Part shown: positions 1 to 7,509 of the stretch, piece by piece | How positions within the stretch are numbered: position 1 is the stretch's first letter | How the letters are laid out: each line of letters starts with the position of its first letter | Assembly: GCA_963593765.1 (NCBI GenBank) | Contig: CAVBBU010000045.1 | Span: 1-15,172 of the forward strand | Source: CAVBBU01 sp963593765 | Lineage (GTDB): Bacteria; Bacillota; Clostridia; Lachnospirales; Lachnospiraceae | Direction of reading: 5' to 3' | Length of the DNA stretch: 15,172 bases | Program-made: the position numbers and the translations under genes | The notes under the pieces: model-generated | Told to the model about the DNA's origin: nothing | The model's input: only the letters and a program-made list of their open reading frames with translations | The model's database searches: none

Positions 1-29
1 TATCACTGGTTATTTCAAGCATTTCATAA

Positions 30-49
30 AAACTTCACGGAAACTTCAC
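30..49 (+). repeat. Two 9-bp direct repeats upstream of the clpB promoter
   Basis: AAACTTCAC occurs at 30-38 and again at 41-49, an 11-base period, so both copies face the same side of the helix. Related (T/C)TTCA cores are also visible starting at 13, 22 and 60. The pair ends 21 bases before the -35 box, a position typical of an activator site. An 11-base period of direct half-sites is characteristic of PhoB/PhoP-type response regulators. The assignment to such a regulator is inference. No CIRCE or complete CtsR site is seen here. Confidence 0.5.
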
Positions 50-70
50 TATATAAACATTTCGTAAATG

Positions 71-99
71 TTGACAGAAAAACGTATATCTGTTATAGT
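71..99 (+). promoter_or_regulatory. Sigma-A type promoter for clpB
   Basis: The -35 box TTGACA (71-76, perfect consensus) is followed by exactly 17 bases and the -10 box TATAGT (94-99). A TG at 91-92 forms an extended -10. Transcription would start near 106, leaving a leader of about 38 bases before the clpB ATG at 144. The leader carries a purine-rich ribosome binding site (AGAGGG, 131-136). Consensus strength and spacing make this the best promoter in the window. Confidence 0.85.
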
Positions 100-143
100 A
101 CACATAGAACAAAAAACTTTACTTTTAGAAAGAGGGTGAGGAT

Positions 144-2738
144 ATGAATATAGATAAGTTTACGCAGAAATCCTTAGAGGCTATAAAAAATCTCGAAAAG
201 CTTGCATATGAATATGGCAATCCGCAGCTAGAAGAGATACATCTCCTAGTGAGTCTGCTTGAGATAGAAAATTCGACTATCTTAAATATGATAGGGAACA
301 TGGGAATAAGTAAAAATCAGTTCCTTGATGAGGCTAGGTCGCTGCTTGGTAAGCTTCCTAAGGTCAGTGGTAATGTTCAGGTTGGTATGAGTGCTGACCT
401 TAACAAGGTACTGCTTAATGCAACAGATGAAGCTAAGGCTATGGGTGATGAATATGTATCTGTAGAGCATCTGTTTCTTGCTATGCTAAAAAATCCTTCA
501 AGGGATGTCAGTGAGCTTTTTAGAGCATATGGAATTACTAGAGATAAGTTTCTTGCGGAGCTCTCTAAGATAAGAGGCAATCAAAAGGTTACTACGAATA
601 ACCCAGAGACTACATATGATGCACTGAAAAAATACGGCGTGGAGTTGGTTGAAAAGGCAAAGAGCCAGAAGCTAGATCCTGTTATAGGAAGAGATACTGA
701 GATTAGAAATGTAGTTAGAATACTTAGCAGAAAAACTAAGAATAACCCAGTGCTTATAGGTGAGCCGGGTGTTGGTAAGACTGCAGTAGTAGAGGGACTT
801 GCACAGCGTATAGCGCATGGTGATGTGCCAGAGGGACTTAAAAATAAAAAACTGTTCTCACTAGATATGGGACTTCTTATAGCAGGAGCATCATATCAGG
901 GTGAGTTCGAGGAAAGGCTTAAGGCTGTTCTTAATGAAATTAAAAAGTCAGAGGGACAGATACTTCTCTTTATAGATGAGATACATACTATAGTAGGAAC
1001 AGGCAAGGGCAATGGAACTATGGATGCAGGAAATATGCTTAAGCCTATGCTTGCTAGAGGTGAGCTGCACTGCATAGGTGCAACTACGCTTGATGAGTAT
1101 AGAAAGTACATAGAAAAGGATCCTGCACTAGAGAGGAGATTTCAGCCTGTTATGGTTAATCAGCCTACGGTTGAGGATACTATATCTATACTTAGAGGAC
1201 TTAAGGATAGATATGAAACCTATCATGGAGTTAAGATAACAGACTCTGCACTTGTTAGTGCGGCGGTGCTTTCAGACAGATATATAACAGATAGATTTTT
1301 ACCGGATAAGGCTATAGACCTTGTAGATGAAGCATGTGCCATGATAAAAACAGAGCTTGATTCTATGCCTGCAGAGCTTGATGAGATGAATCGTAAGGTT
1401 ATGCAGCTTCAGATAGAAGAAACTGCACTTAAAAAGGAAACAGATAATCTAAGCAAGGAAAGACTTGCTGATCTTCAAAGGGAGCTTTCTGAGCTTCAAA
1501 GCAAATTCTCAGAGCAAAGGGCTAAGTGGGAGAGTGAGAAAAAGAGCATAGGTTCTTTAGCTAGTCTTCGTGAGGAGATAGACAATGTCAATAGACAGAT
1601 AGATGCTGCAAAGCAAAAATATGATCTTAATAAGGCAGCAGAGCTTCAGTATGGCAAGCTTCCAAAGCTCCAGGAAAAGCTGAAAAACGCGGAGGCTAAG
1701 ATCGGTAAGGAGGATCTTAGTCTGGTACATGAAGAGGTAACAGATGATGAGATAGCTAAGATTATCTCTAGGTGGACAGGAATACCTGTAGCTAAATTAG
1801 GAGAATCAGAAAAGAGCAAGACCCTTCACCTTGGTGATACGCTTCATAAGAGAGTAGTAGGTCAGGATGAGGCTGTAACTAAGGTGGCGGAGGCTATACA
1901 AAGAGCAAAGGCAGGAATTAAGGATCCAAAGAGACCTATAGGCTCATTCCTGTTCTTAGGTCCTACCGGTGTAGGTAAGACAGAGCTGGCTAAGTCACTT
2001 GCTGAGGCACTCTTTGATGATGAGAATAACATAGTTCGAATCGATATGAGTGAGTATATGGAAAAGTTTTCTGTATCTAGACTTATAGGAGCACCTCCGG
2101 GCTATGTCGGCTATGAGGAGGGTGGTCAGCTTACAGAGGCAGTCAGAAGAAAGCCATATTCGGTTGTTCTCTTTGATGAGATAGAAAAAGCACATCCGGA
2201 TGTATTTAATATATTACTTCAGGTGCTTGATGATGGACGTATAACAGACTCGCTTGGAAAGACAGTAGATTTTAAAAATACTATAATCATAATGACAAGT
2301 AATATAGGATCTAGCTATCTTCTTGAAGGCATAGACGCTAATGGCAATATAAACGATGCAGCAAGTAATGCCGTTATGGAGGACTTGAGGTCACACTTTA
2401 GGCCGGAGTTTCTTAACAGACTTGATGAAATTATATTCTTTAAGCCGCTGACAAAGAATAATATAGGCGGCATAGTAGACCTTCTTATAGAGGATACAAA
2501 CAAACGTCTTGCCGAGCAGGAGGTAAGCATAGCTCTTACAGATGCAGCAAAGAGCTTTGTTATAGAAAGAGGCTACGATCAGGTATATGGAGCAAGACCG
2601 CTTAAGAGATTTTTGCAAAAGCATGTTGAGACACCAGTCGCTAAGCTTATACTGGGCAATGACAGCATACACGCCGGAAGTAAAATTGTTATAGATGTAG
2701 ATAAGTCAAAGGATGAGCTTAGAGCCGATATATGCTAA
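144..2738 (+). CDS. clpB: ATP-dependent disaggregase ClpB (Hsp100)
   Basis: ClpB is a hexameric cytoplasmic AAA+ chaperone that threads aggregated protein through its central pore and, with DnaK, returns it for refolding. The 864-residue length is normal for the family. In order: Clp-N double repeat (about 1-145); first AAA+ module with Walker A GEPGVGKT (206-213), pore loop tyrosine Y251, Walker B LLFIDE (274-279) and arginines R331/R332; long coiled-coil middle domain (about 395-525), which separates ClpB from ClpA and ClpX; second AAA+ module with Walker A GPTGVGKT (606-613), pore loop GYVG (653-656), Walker B VVLFDE (674-679), arginine finger R759 and sensor-2 GARPLKR (816-822). All catalytic residues are present. 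I see no ClpP-binding IGF/IGL-type loop, as expected for a disaggregase rather than a protease subunit. The start has a good ribosome binding site (131-141) and its own promoter. A terminator follows, so it is probably monocistronic. Confidence 0.98.
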   Translation: MNIDKFTQKSLEAIKNLEKLAYEYGNPQLEEIHLLVSLLEIENSTILNMIGNMGISKNQFLDEARSLLGKLPKVSGNVQVGMSADLNKVLLNATDEAKAMGDEYVSVEHLFLAMLKNPSRDVSELFRAYGITRDKFLAELSKIRGNQKVTTNNPETTYDALKKYGVELVEKAKSQKLDPVIGRDTEIRNVVRILSRKTKNNPVLIGEPGVGKTAVVEGLAQRIAHGDVPEGLKNKKLFSLDMGLLIAGASYQGEFEERLKAVLNEIKKSEGQILLFIDEIHTIVGTGKGNGTMDAGNMLKPMLARGELHCIGATTLDEYRKYIEKDPALERRFQPVMVNQPTVEDTISILRGLKDRYETYHGVKITDSALVSAAVLSDRYITDRFLPDKAIDLVDEACAMIKTELDSMPAELDEMNRKVMQLQIEETALKKETDNLSKERLADLQRELSELQSKFSEQRAKWESEKKSIGSLASLREEIDNVNRQIDAAKQKYDLNKAAELQYGKLPKLQEKLKNAEAKIGKEDLSLVHEEVTDDEIAKIISRWTGIPVAKLGESEKSKTLHLGDTLHKRVVGQDEAVTKVAEAIQRAKAGIKDPKRPIGSFLFLGPTGVGKTELAKSLAEALFDDENNIVRIDMSEYMEKFSVSRLIGAPPGYVGYEEGGQLTEAVRRKPYSVVLFDEIEKAHPDVFNILLQVLDDGRITDSLGKTVDFKNTIIIMTSNIGSSYLLEGIDANGNINDAASNAVMEDLRSHFRPEFLNRLDEIIFFKPLTKNNIGGIVDLLIEDTNKRLAEQEVSIALTDAAKSFVIERGYDQVYGARPLKRFLQKHVETPVAKLILGNDSIHAGSKIVIDVDKSKDELRADIC

Positions 2739-2768
2739 TTTTACTAAATATTGATACAATGATATAAT

Positions 2769-2798
2769 ATATCCGTCGCTTTTTGCGGCGGATATTTT
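2769..2798 (+). terminator. Rho-independent terminator after clpB
   Basis: Bases 2769-2779 pair with 2785-2795 to form an 11-bp stem (one G-U wobble) around a five-T loop. The stem core is GC-rich (CCGTCGC against GCGGCGG), in contrast to its AT-rich surroundings. A short, imperfect T-tract (2795-2798) follows, so termination may be partial. It lies 30 bases after the clpB stop and separates clpB from cls. Confidence 0.75.
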
Positions 2799-2804
2799 CG
2801 CTTT

Positions 2805-2831
2805 GCATATTGTTTCAAATGCAGGATATGC
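2805..2831. repeat. Small inverted repeat in the clpB-cls gap
   Basis: GCATAT (2805-2810) and ATATGC (2826-2831) form a 6-bp inverted repeat with 15 bases between the arms. The right arm overlaps the palindromes ATGCAT (2828-2833) and GCATGC (2830-2835). It lies just in front of a TATAAT (2846-2851) that could be the -10 box of cls, so it could be an operator. A repeat this short in AT-rich DNA may also be chance. No convincing -35 box is found at the right distance. Confidence 0.25.
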
Positions 2832-2862
2832 ATGCTACATAAAATTATAATAACTAAGACAT

Positions 2863-4356
2863 ATGAGTACACTTTTTAGCTACGTATCAATTATATGGAA
2901 TCTACTTATTGACCATCTTTGGATAGTCAATCTTTTGCTTGCAATTATAATAGTATTTTTTCAAAGAAGGGATCCTAAGGCTGTATGGACATGGCTTCTT
3001 GTTTTGTTTTTTGTACCAGTCTTTGGATTTATATTCTATCTTATACTCGGACAGGACTATAGAAAAAGCAAAATGTTTAGGGTTAAGGAAGCAGAGGATA
3101 GAATAGCCTATTCAACCAGAATACAGGAAAATATAATCAAAAGACATAATAGTCTTAAATCAAATGATATGGCAAATAATTTTGGGGATCTTGTTTTGTA
3201 TAATTTAGAGGCTGGATCTTCTATTATGACTGTAGATAATACAGTTGATATATTTACCTGTGGCGATGATAAGTTTAACAGTCTTATAGAGGATATAAGA
3301 AATGCGAAAAAATATATCCATATTCAGTATTATATTATAAAAAATGATGAGCTATGGGATAGAATTTCGGGAGAGCTTATAAAAAAGGCTGGCGAGGGAG
3401 TAGAAGTAAGAGTTCTTTATGATGGAATGGGCGGTAGGTTTATGCCTGCTAAAAAATGGAGAAGGCTTACAGCCTATGGAATAAAGGTTGGTGAGTTCTT
3501 TCCGGCAATGCTTGGTAAGATTAATCTCCGTCTTAATTATCGAAACCACAGAAAGATGGTTATAATAGACGGAAGGGTAGGCTATGTTGGTGGCTTTAAT
3601 ATAGGAAAGGAATATATAGACAAGTCTAAAAAATTTGGACACTGGAGAGATACTCACCTAAGGCTTACGGGCGATAGCGTTACCTCGCTTCAGTCAAGAT
3701 TTGCCCTCGATTGGAATTATGCAACGCATGAAAATTTGTTTAAATCAAAAGAATATTTTGAAGAGAAAACTATAGAGGATGTAAAACAGAGAGTGGCGGA
3801 AGGTAAGAATGTTGAAATACAAATTATAACCAGCGGACCTGACTCTATAGAAAAAATAATTAGAAATAATTACATTGCCCTCATCAATAAGGCAAAGGAA
3901 CATATATATATACAGACACCTTACTTTATACCTGATGATGCTATTATGACAGCGCTTGTTATGGCGGCAAGGTCAGGAGTAGATGTAAGACTGATGATTC
4001 CTTGTATGCCCGACCATCCATTTGTATATTGGGCTACATATAGCTGGGCTGGCAGTCTTCTTGCAGCAGGAGCTAGAGTTTATACATATATGAATGGATT
4101 TTTGCATGCAAAGACTGTAGAGATAGATGGACTTTGTGCTTGTGTCGGAACAGCTAATATGGACATAAGAAGCTTCGAGCTTAATTTCGAAGTAAATGCT
4201 ACCATATACGATAAAGCAACCAGCACAGAATTAAAAAAATGCTTTGAAAAGGATCTTCCTTATTGCAAGGAGATAACAGCTAAGATATATAAAGGCAGAG
4301 GCTTAATAATTAGAATTAAGGAGCAGATAAGCAGGCTTCTTAGTCCGCTTTTATAA
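2863..4356 (+). CDS. cls: Cardiolipin synthase, phospholipase D family
   Basis: The enzyme condenses two phosphatidylglycerol molecules into cardiolipin and glycerol at the membrane. The 497-residue length is usual for Firmicute Cls. Two N-terminal membrane helices (about 10-33 and 41-63) flank the typical loop FFQRRDPKAVWTWLL. The two catalytic HxKxxxxD motifs are intact: H229-K231-D236 and H415-K417-D422, each followed by a G-x-x-N-x stretch (GGFNIG, GTANMD). The first part of each PLD repeat, with IQYYIIKND and IQTPYFIPDD, is also recognisable. The ATG at 2863 is the first possible start after an in-frame stop at 2851, and the membrane helices require it. It has no clear ribosome binding site. 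A TATAAT lies only 11 bases upstream, so the mRNA may be leaderless or nearly so. plsC follows after 12 bases, probably in the same transcript. Confidence 0.95.
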   Translation: MSTLFSYVSIIWNLLIDHLWIVNLLLAIIIVFFQRRDPKAVWTWLLVLFFVPVFGFIFYLILGQDYRKSKMFRVKEAEDRIAYSTRIQENIIKRHNSLKSNDMANNFGDLVLYNLEAGSSIMTVDNTVDIFTCGDDKFNSLIEDIRNAKKYIHIQYYIIKNDELWDRISGELIKKAGEGVEVRVLYDGMGGRFMPAKKWRRLTAYGIKVGEFFPAMLGKINLRLNYRNHRKMVIIDGRVGYVGGFNIGKEYIDKSKKFGHWRDTHLRLTGDSVTSLQSRFALDWNYATHENLFKSKEYFEEKTIEDVKQRVAEGKNVEIQIITSGPDSIEKIIRNNYIALINKAKEHIYIQTPYFIPDDAIMTALVMAARSGVDVRLMIPCMPDHPFVYWATYSWAGSLLAAGARVYTYMNGFLHAKTVEIDGLCACVGTANMDIRSFELNFEVNATIYDKATSTELKKCFEKDLPYCKEITAKIYKGRGLIIRIKEQISRLLSPLL

Positions 4357-4358
4357 TC

Positions 4359-4365
4359 AGGAGGT
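4359..4365 (+). promoter_or_regulatory. Strong ribosome binding site for plsC
   Basis: AGGAGGT is a full-consensus Shine-Dalgarno site located between the cls stop (4354-4356) and the plsC ATG (4369). It supports the plsC start and continuous translation of the two phospholipid genes from one mRNA. Confidence 0.8.
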
Positions 4366-4368
4366 AAT

Positions 4369-5103
4369 ATGCTTAGGCTGATTTTAATACTTATAATTCT
4401 TATAGCATATCTTGTACTTTTTTTACCTATTATGCTTATACTTCTTATATGGAGGAAATTTGACAAAAGAGGTTCTTCAAGAGTAGCGCAGACTATGGTA
4501 GCGACAGTATTTAAGCTGATGATGCTTGTTAGTGGTGCTAAGGTAGAGCTTAGAGGAATGGAAAATATACCTAAGGACGAGGCAGTGCTTTTTGTAAGCA
4601 ATCACAAAGGCTTTTTTGATATAGTTGCAGGATATGCCTATACACCAAAGCTGCTTGGCTTTGTAGCTAAGACGGAGATGAAGGCAGTGCCTATACTTAA
4701 CATATGGATGGTACTTGTTAATTGCCTTTTCTTAGATAGAAAGGATATTAAAAAGGGATTAAAGACTATACTTGATGGAATATCTAATGTTAAAGAAGGA
4801 TATTCAGTATGGATATGCCCAGAGGGAACGAGAAATAAATCCGAGGATGAAACAAACCTACTTGAGTTTAAAGAGGGATCGCTTAAGATAGCCCAAAAGA
4901 GCAGATGCTATGTAGTGCCGGTTGCTATAACAGGAACTAGGCAGATACTAGAGGCACATATGCCGCTAATTAAAAAAAGTCATGTAACTATAGAATATGG
5001 CAAGCCGTTTAAGATAGCAGAGCTTGATGAAGAAAATAAGAAAAGACCCGGTAGCTTTACAAGAGATATTATATATAGCATGCTAGTTAATAAGGATAAG
5101 TAA
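4369..5103 (+). CDS. plsC: 1-acylglycerol-3-phosphate O-acyltransferase (PlsC family)
   Basis: Members of this family transfer a fatty acyl group to the sn-2 position of lysophosphatidate, giving phosphatidic acid, the precursor of all glycerophospholipids, on the inner face of the membrane. The 244-residue protein opens with a long hydrophobic anchor (about 3-27). All four LPLAT motifs are present: motif I N78-H79-x4-D84 (the His/Asp catalytic pair), motif II around FLDRKD (121-126), motif III PEGTR (151-155, glycerophosphate binding) and motif IV VPVAI (183-187). The start is fixed by the AGGAGG site. It lies 12 bases after cls and 11 bases before pheA. Pairing with cls suggests coordinated phospholipid supply. 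The exact acceptor cannot be told from sequence, and a related lyso-lipid acyltransferase is possible. Confidence 0.92.
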   Translation: MLRLILILIILIAYLVLFLPIMLILLIWRKFDKRGSSRVAQTMVATVFKLMMLVSGAKVELRGMENIPKDEAVLFVSNHKGFFDIVAGYAYTPKLLGFVAKTEMKAVPILNIWMVLVNCLFLDRKDIKKGLKTILDGISNVKEGYSVWICPEGTRNKSEDETNLLEFKEGSLKIAQKSRCYVVPVAITGTRQILEAHMPLIKKSHVTIEYGKPFKIAELDEENKKRPGSFTRDIIYSMLVNKDK

Positions 5104-5114
5104 GGTACGAAAAT

Positions 5115-6236
5115 ATGGAGCTTAGTGAAATAAGAAAAAGGCTTGATAGCATAGATGAGAATATAGTTAAGCTATATCTTGAGAGGATAAGAGTTTGCAA
5201 GGATGTGGCGGAGTATAAGGCTCAAAATAAAAAAAATGTGCTTGATACTAAAAGAGAGCTTGAAAAGCTAGAGTCTGTAAAGGCTATGACAGAGGATGCA
5301 TTTAGTAAGAAAGCCCTAGAGGAGCTTTACAGGCAGATTATGACAGTATCAAGAAGATACCAGTATCTGCTTATGGCAGCTGATGATATATCTGCAGAGG
5401 GCTTTGAAAATAAAGAGCTAAAGGATTTTGATAAATGCAGGGTGGTTTATCAGGGCGTACTGGGAGCATATTCCCATATGGCAGCAAGAGGATTTTTTGG
5501 TATTAATGCCAGCTATTATAATGCAGAAAGCTTTGACAGTGCCATGGACGAGGTGGAATTAGGGAAAGCAGATTATGCAGTTATTCCTATAGAAAATTCT
5601 ACCGCAGGATCTGTTGTAGACACCTATGATCTTTTAGTTAAGCATAAGCTATATATAGTTGGTGAGTGCAAGCAAAGGATAAGCCATGTGCTGCTTGGAA
5701 TTTCCGGAAGTAAGCTAGAGAATATCAACGAGGTATATTCGCATCCGCAGGGACTTATGCAGTGTCAGGAATTTTTGGATATGCATAAGGAAATAAAAAG
5801 AACTAGTATGTCAAATACAGCAGTTGCGGCTATGAGCGTAAAAGAGGAAAATGACTCTACTAAGGCTGCTATAGCAAGTCCTATAGCCGGTGAGATATAT
5901 GGTCTTGAGGTTTTGGATAGTGATATAAGCCGAAAGGACAACACAACAAGGTTTGTTATTTTAAGTAAGGATAAGATATATAAAAAGGATGCAGGAACTA
6001 TAAGTCTTATATTTGAGCTGCCACATAAAAGCGGAGCATTATATAACATATTAGGTAATTTTATATTCAATGATATTAATATGCTGCGTATAGAATCAAG
6101 ACCTATAAGAGAAAAAAGCTTTGAATATAGATTTTTTGTAGATATAGAGGGCAAGCTGTCACAGCCAAATGTAAAAAATGCACTTGCAGGAATTAAGGCA
6201 GAGGCAGCCATGCTTAGAATTATAGGTAATTATTAA
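5115..6236 (+). CDS. pheA: Bifunctional chorismate mutase/prephenate dehydratase (P-protein)
   Basis: This cytoplasmic enzyme converts chorismate to prephenate and then to phenylpyruvate, the last committed steps to phenylalanine. The 373 residues have three parts. An AroQ-type chorismate mutase (about 1-88) has residues matching the E. coli active site by alignment (R7, R24, K35, D44, R47, E48). A prephenate dehydratase domain (about 109-285) has GVLGAYSHMAA, PIENSTAGSV and the signature TTRF (277-280, with the catalytic Thr-Arg). A C-terminal ACT domain (about 294-373) has GALY (307-310) and ESRP (327-330), the phenylalanine-binding motifs, so feedback inhibition by phenylalanine is expected. 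The ribosome binding site is weak (AAGG, 5102-5105). The start is 11 bases after the plsC stop. I see no leader peptide, attenuator or T-box, so it seems to be transcribed with its neighbours rather than controlled by its own mRNA leader. Confidence 0.95.
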   Translation: MELSEIRKRLDSIDENIVKLYLERIRVCKDVAEYKAQNKKNVLDTKRELEKLESVKAMTEDAFSKKALEELYRQIMTVSRRYQYLLMAADDISAEGFENKELKDFDKCRVVYQGVLGAYSHMAARGFFGINASYYNAESFDSAMDEVELGKADYAVIPIENSTAGSVVDTYDLLVKHKLYIVGECKQRISHVLLGISGSKLENINEVYSHPQGLMQCQEFLDMHKEIKRTSMSNTAVAAMSVKEENDSTKAAIASPIAGEIYGLEVLDSDISRKDNTTRFVILSKDKIYKKDAGTISLIFELPHKSGALYNILGNFIFNDINMLRIESRPIREKSFEYRFFVDIEGKLSQPNVKNALAGIKAEAAMLRIIGNY

Positions 6237-6248
6237 TCGGGAGTATAT

Positions 6249-7505
6249 ATGGATATAGATAAGCTAGTTATATATAGAAATTTTAAGCATGAGGGGCTGC
6301 TAATAAAAATTTGCAGCTTGTTTGATGGAGTAGATGCAGAAAATGCATATGCTGTGGCACATGAGCTGATAGAGCTTTCAGGCAGCTATGGTCTTACTGG
6401 TAATTTGTGGCATGCTTTTTTAGCACTATGCCTTGCAGAAAGCGAAAACTCATATAGCAGGGCATGTGAGATAGTAGGAAGTGTAGAGGGAACATTAAAC
6501 GAGCTATCACTGCATGATTTTGCGATATTTAAAAAGCTATATGAAAAGGATATAGAGGGGCTTGGCAACGTATGGAGCAGTCTAAAAAGCTACATGGCAC
6601 CTACCGGAAAATCAAATATATATAATAAGAGAGTTAGAGATAGAATTATAGAGCTTTCTGTCGGGCTTGATGCTTGCAAGGATGCTACTTCCTTTAAGGA
6701 TACAGTAACGCAGTTTTATAAGGAGTTTGGCGTAGGAAGATTTGGACTAAATAAGGCATTTAGAATAGAAGAGATTTCAGATGGCAGAGCACATATAGAG
6801 CCTATAACCAGAATAGAGCATATATCGCTTGATGACCTTGTGGGATATGAGCTTCAAAAAAATAAGCTGATAGAAAATACTGAAGCTTTTGTAGAGGGAA
6901 GACCTAGCAATAACGTTCTTCTTTTTGGAGATGCAGGAACAGGAAAGTCGTCATGCGTTAAGGCGATAGTAAATAGGTATTATGATAAGGGGCTTAGAAT
7001 TATAGAGGTATATAAGCATCAGTTTAAGCTTCTTTCGGATGTACTTGAGCAGATTAAGGATAGAAATTATAAGTTCATTATATATATGGATGATCTTTCG
7101 TTCGAGGATAGTGAGCTCGAGTACAAATATCTAAAGGCTATACTTGAGGGCGGTCTTGGTAAAAAACCGGACAATGTTCTTATATATGCAACAAGCAACA
7201 GACGTCATCTTATAAGAGAAAGCTTTAGAGATAAGGAAGAGACGGATACTGAGCTGCATACCAGAGATACAGTTCAGGAAAAGCTTTCGCTCTCAGCAAG
7301 GTTTGGAGTAACTATTTATTTTGGCTCGCCAGATAAGAATGAATATCTGCATATAGTTAGAGAGCTTGCAAAAAAAAGTAGTATAGATATTCCGGATGAT
7401 GAGCTTAACCTTGAGGCAGGCAAGTGGGAGCTTTCACATGGCGGACTTTCAGGAAGAACAGCTAGTCAGTTTATTACATATCTAAAGGGTAAAAAGAGGA
7501 TGTGA
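6249..7505 (+). CDS. DUF815 family AAA+ ATPase of unknown function
   Basis: A 418-residue cytoplasmic P-loop ATPase. Residues 1 to about 190 are helical and match no motif I know. The AAA+ core follows: Walker A GDAGTGKS (227-234), Walker B FIIYMDDLSF (276-285, acidic pair D281-D282, so Asp-Asp rather than the usual Asp-Glu), sensor-1 TSN (315-317) and a C-terminal GRTASQF (402-408) that may act as sensor-2. The layout, and the stretch around ILEGGLGKKPDNVLIYATSNRRHLI, are typical of DUF815 (PF05673), which has no established substrate. The start is supported by CGGGAG (6238-6243). It lies 12 bases after pheA and 4 bases before ppx, so it is almost certainly co-expressed with the polyphosphate genes. 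A role as a loader, remodeler or regulator for that pathway is only an inference from position. Confidence 0.88.
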   Translation: MDIDKLVIYRNFKHEGLLIKICSLFDGVDAENAYAVAHELIELSGSYGLTGNLWHAFLALCLAESENSYSRACEIVGSVEGTLNELSLHDFAIFKKLYEKDIEGLGNVWSSLKSYMAPTGKSNIYNKRVRDRIIELSVGLDACKDATSFKDTVTQFYKEFGVGRFGLNKAFRIEEISDGRAHIEPITRIEHISLDDLVGYELQKNKLIENTEAFVEGRPSNNVLLFGDAGTGKSSCVKAIVNRYYDKGLRIIEVYKHQFKLLSDVLEQIKDRNYKFIIYMDDLSFEDSELEYKYLKAILEGGLGKKPDNVLIYATSNRRHLIRESFRDKEETDTELHTRDTVQEKLSLSARFGVTIYFGSPDKNEYLHIVRELAKKSSIDIPDDELNLEAGKWELSHGGLSGRTASQFITYLKGKKRM

Positions 7506-7509
7506 TTAT

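Noticed and set aside
1..143. CtsR or HrcA (CIRCE) heat-shock operator before clpB
   Set aside because: Only a single TTGAC-like half-site is present, and it is the -35 box. No tandem heptamers and no TTAGCACTC inverted repeat were found.
2391..2672. Minus-strand frame of 93 codons inside clpB
   Set aside because: It lies wholly within the conserved second AAA+ module, shows no family resemblance and has no plausible start context.
3352..4601. Minus-strand frames over cls and plsC (101 and 113 codons)
   Set aside because: Both overlap conserved catalytic coding sequence and have no recognisable domain.
5765..6211. Minus-strand frame of 148 codons inside pheA
   Set aside because: It is a mirror of the dehydratase and ACT domains. 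The composition is that of a shadow frame and pheA itself is certain.
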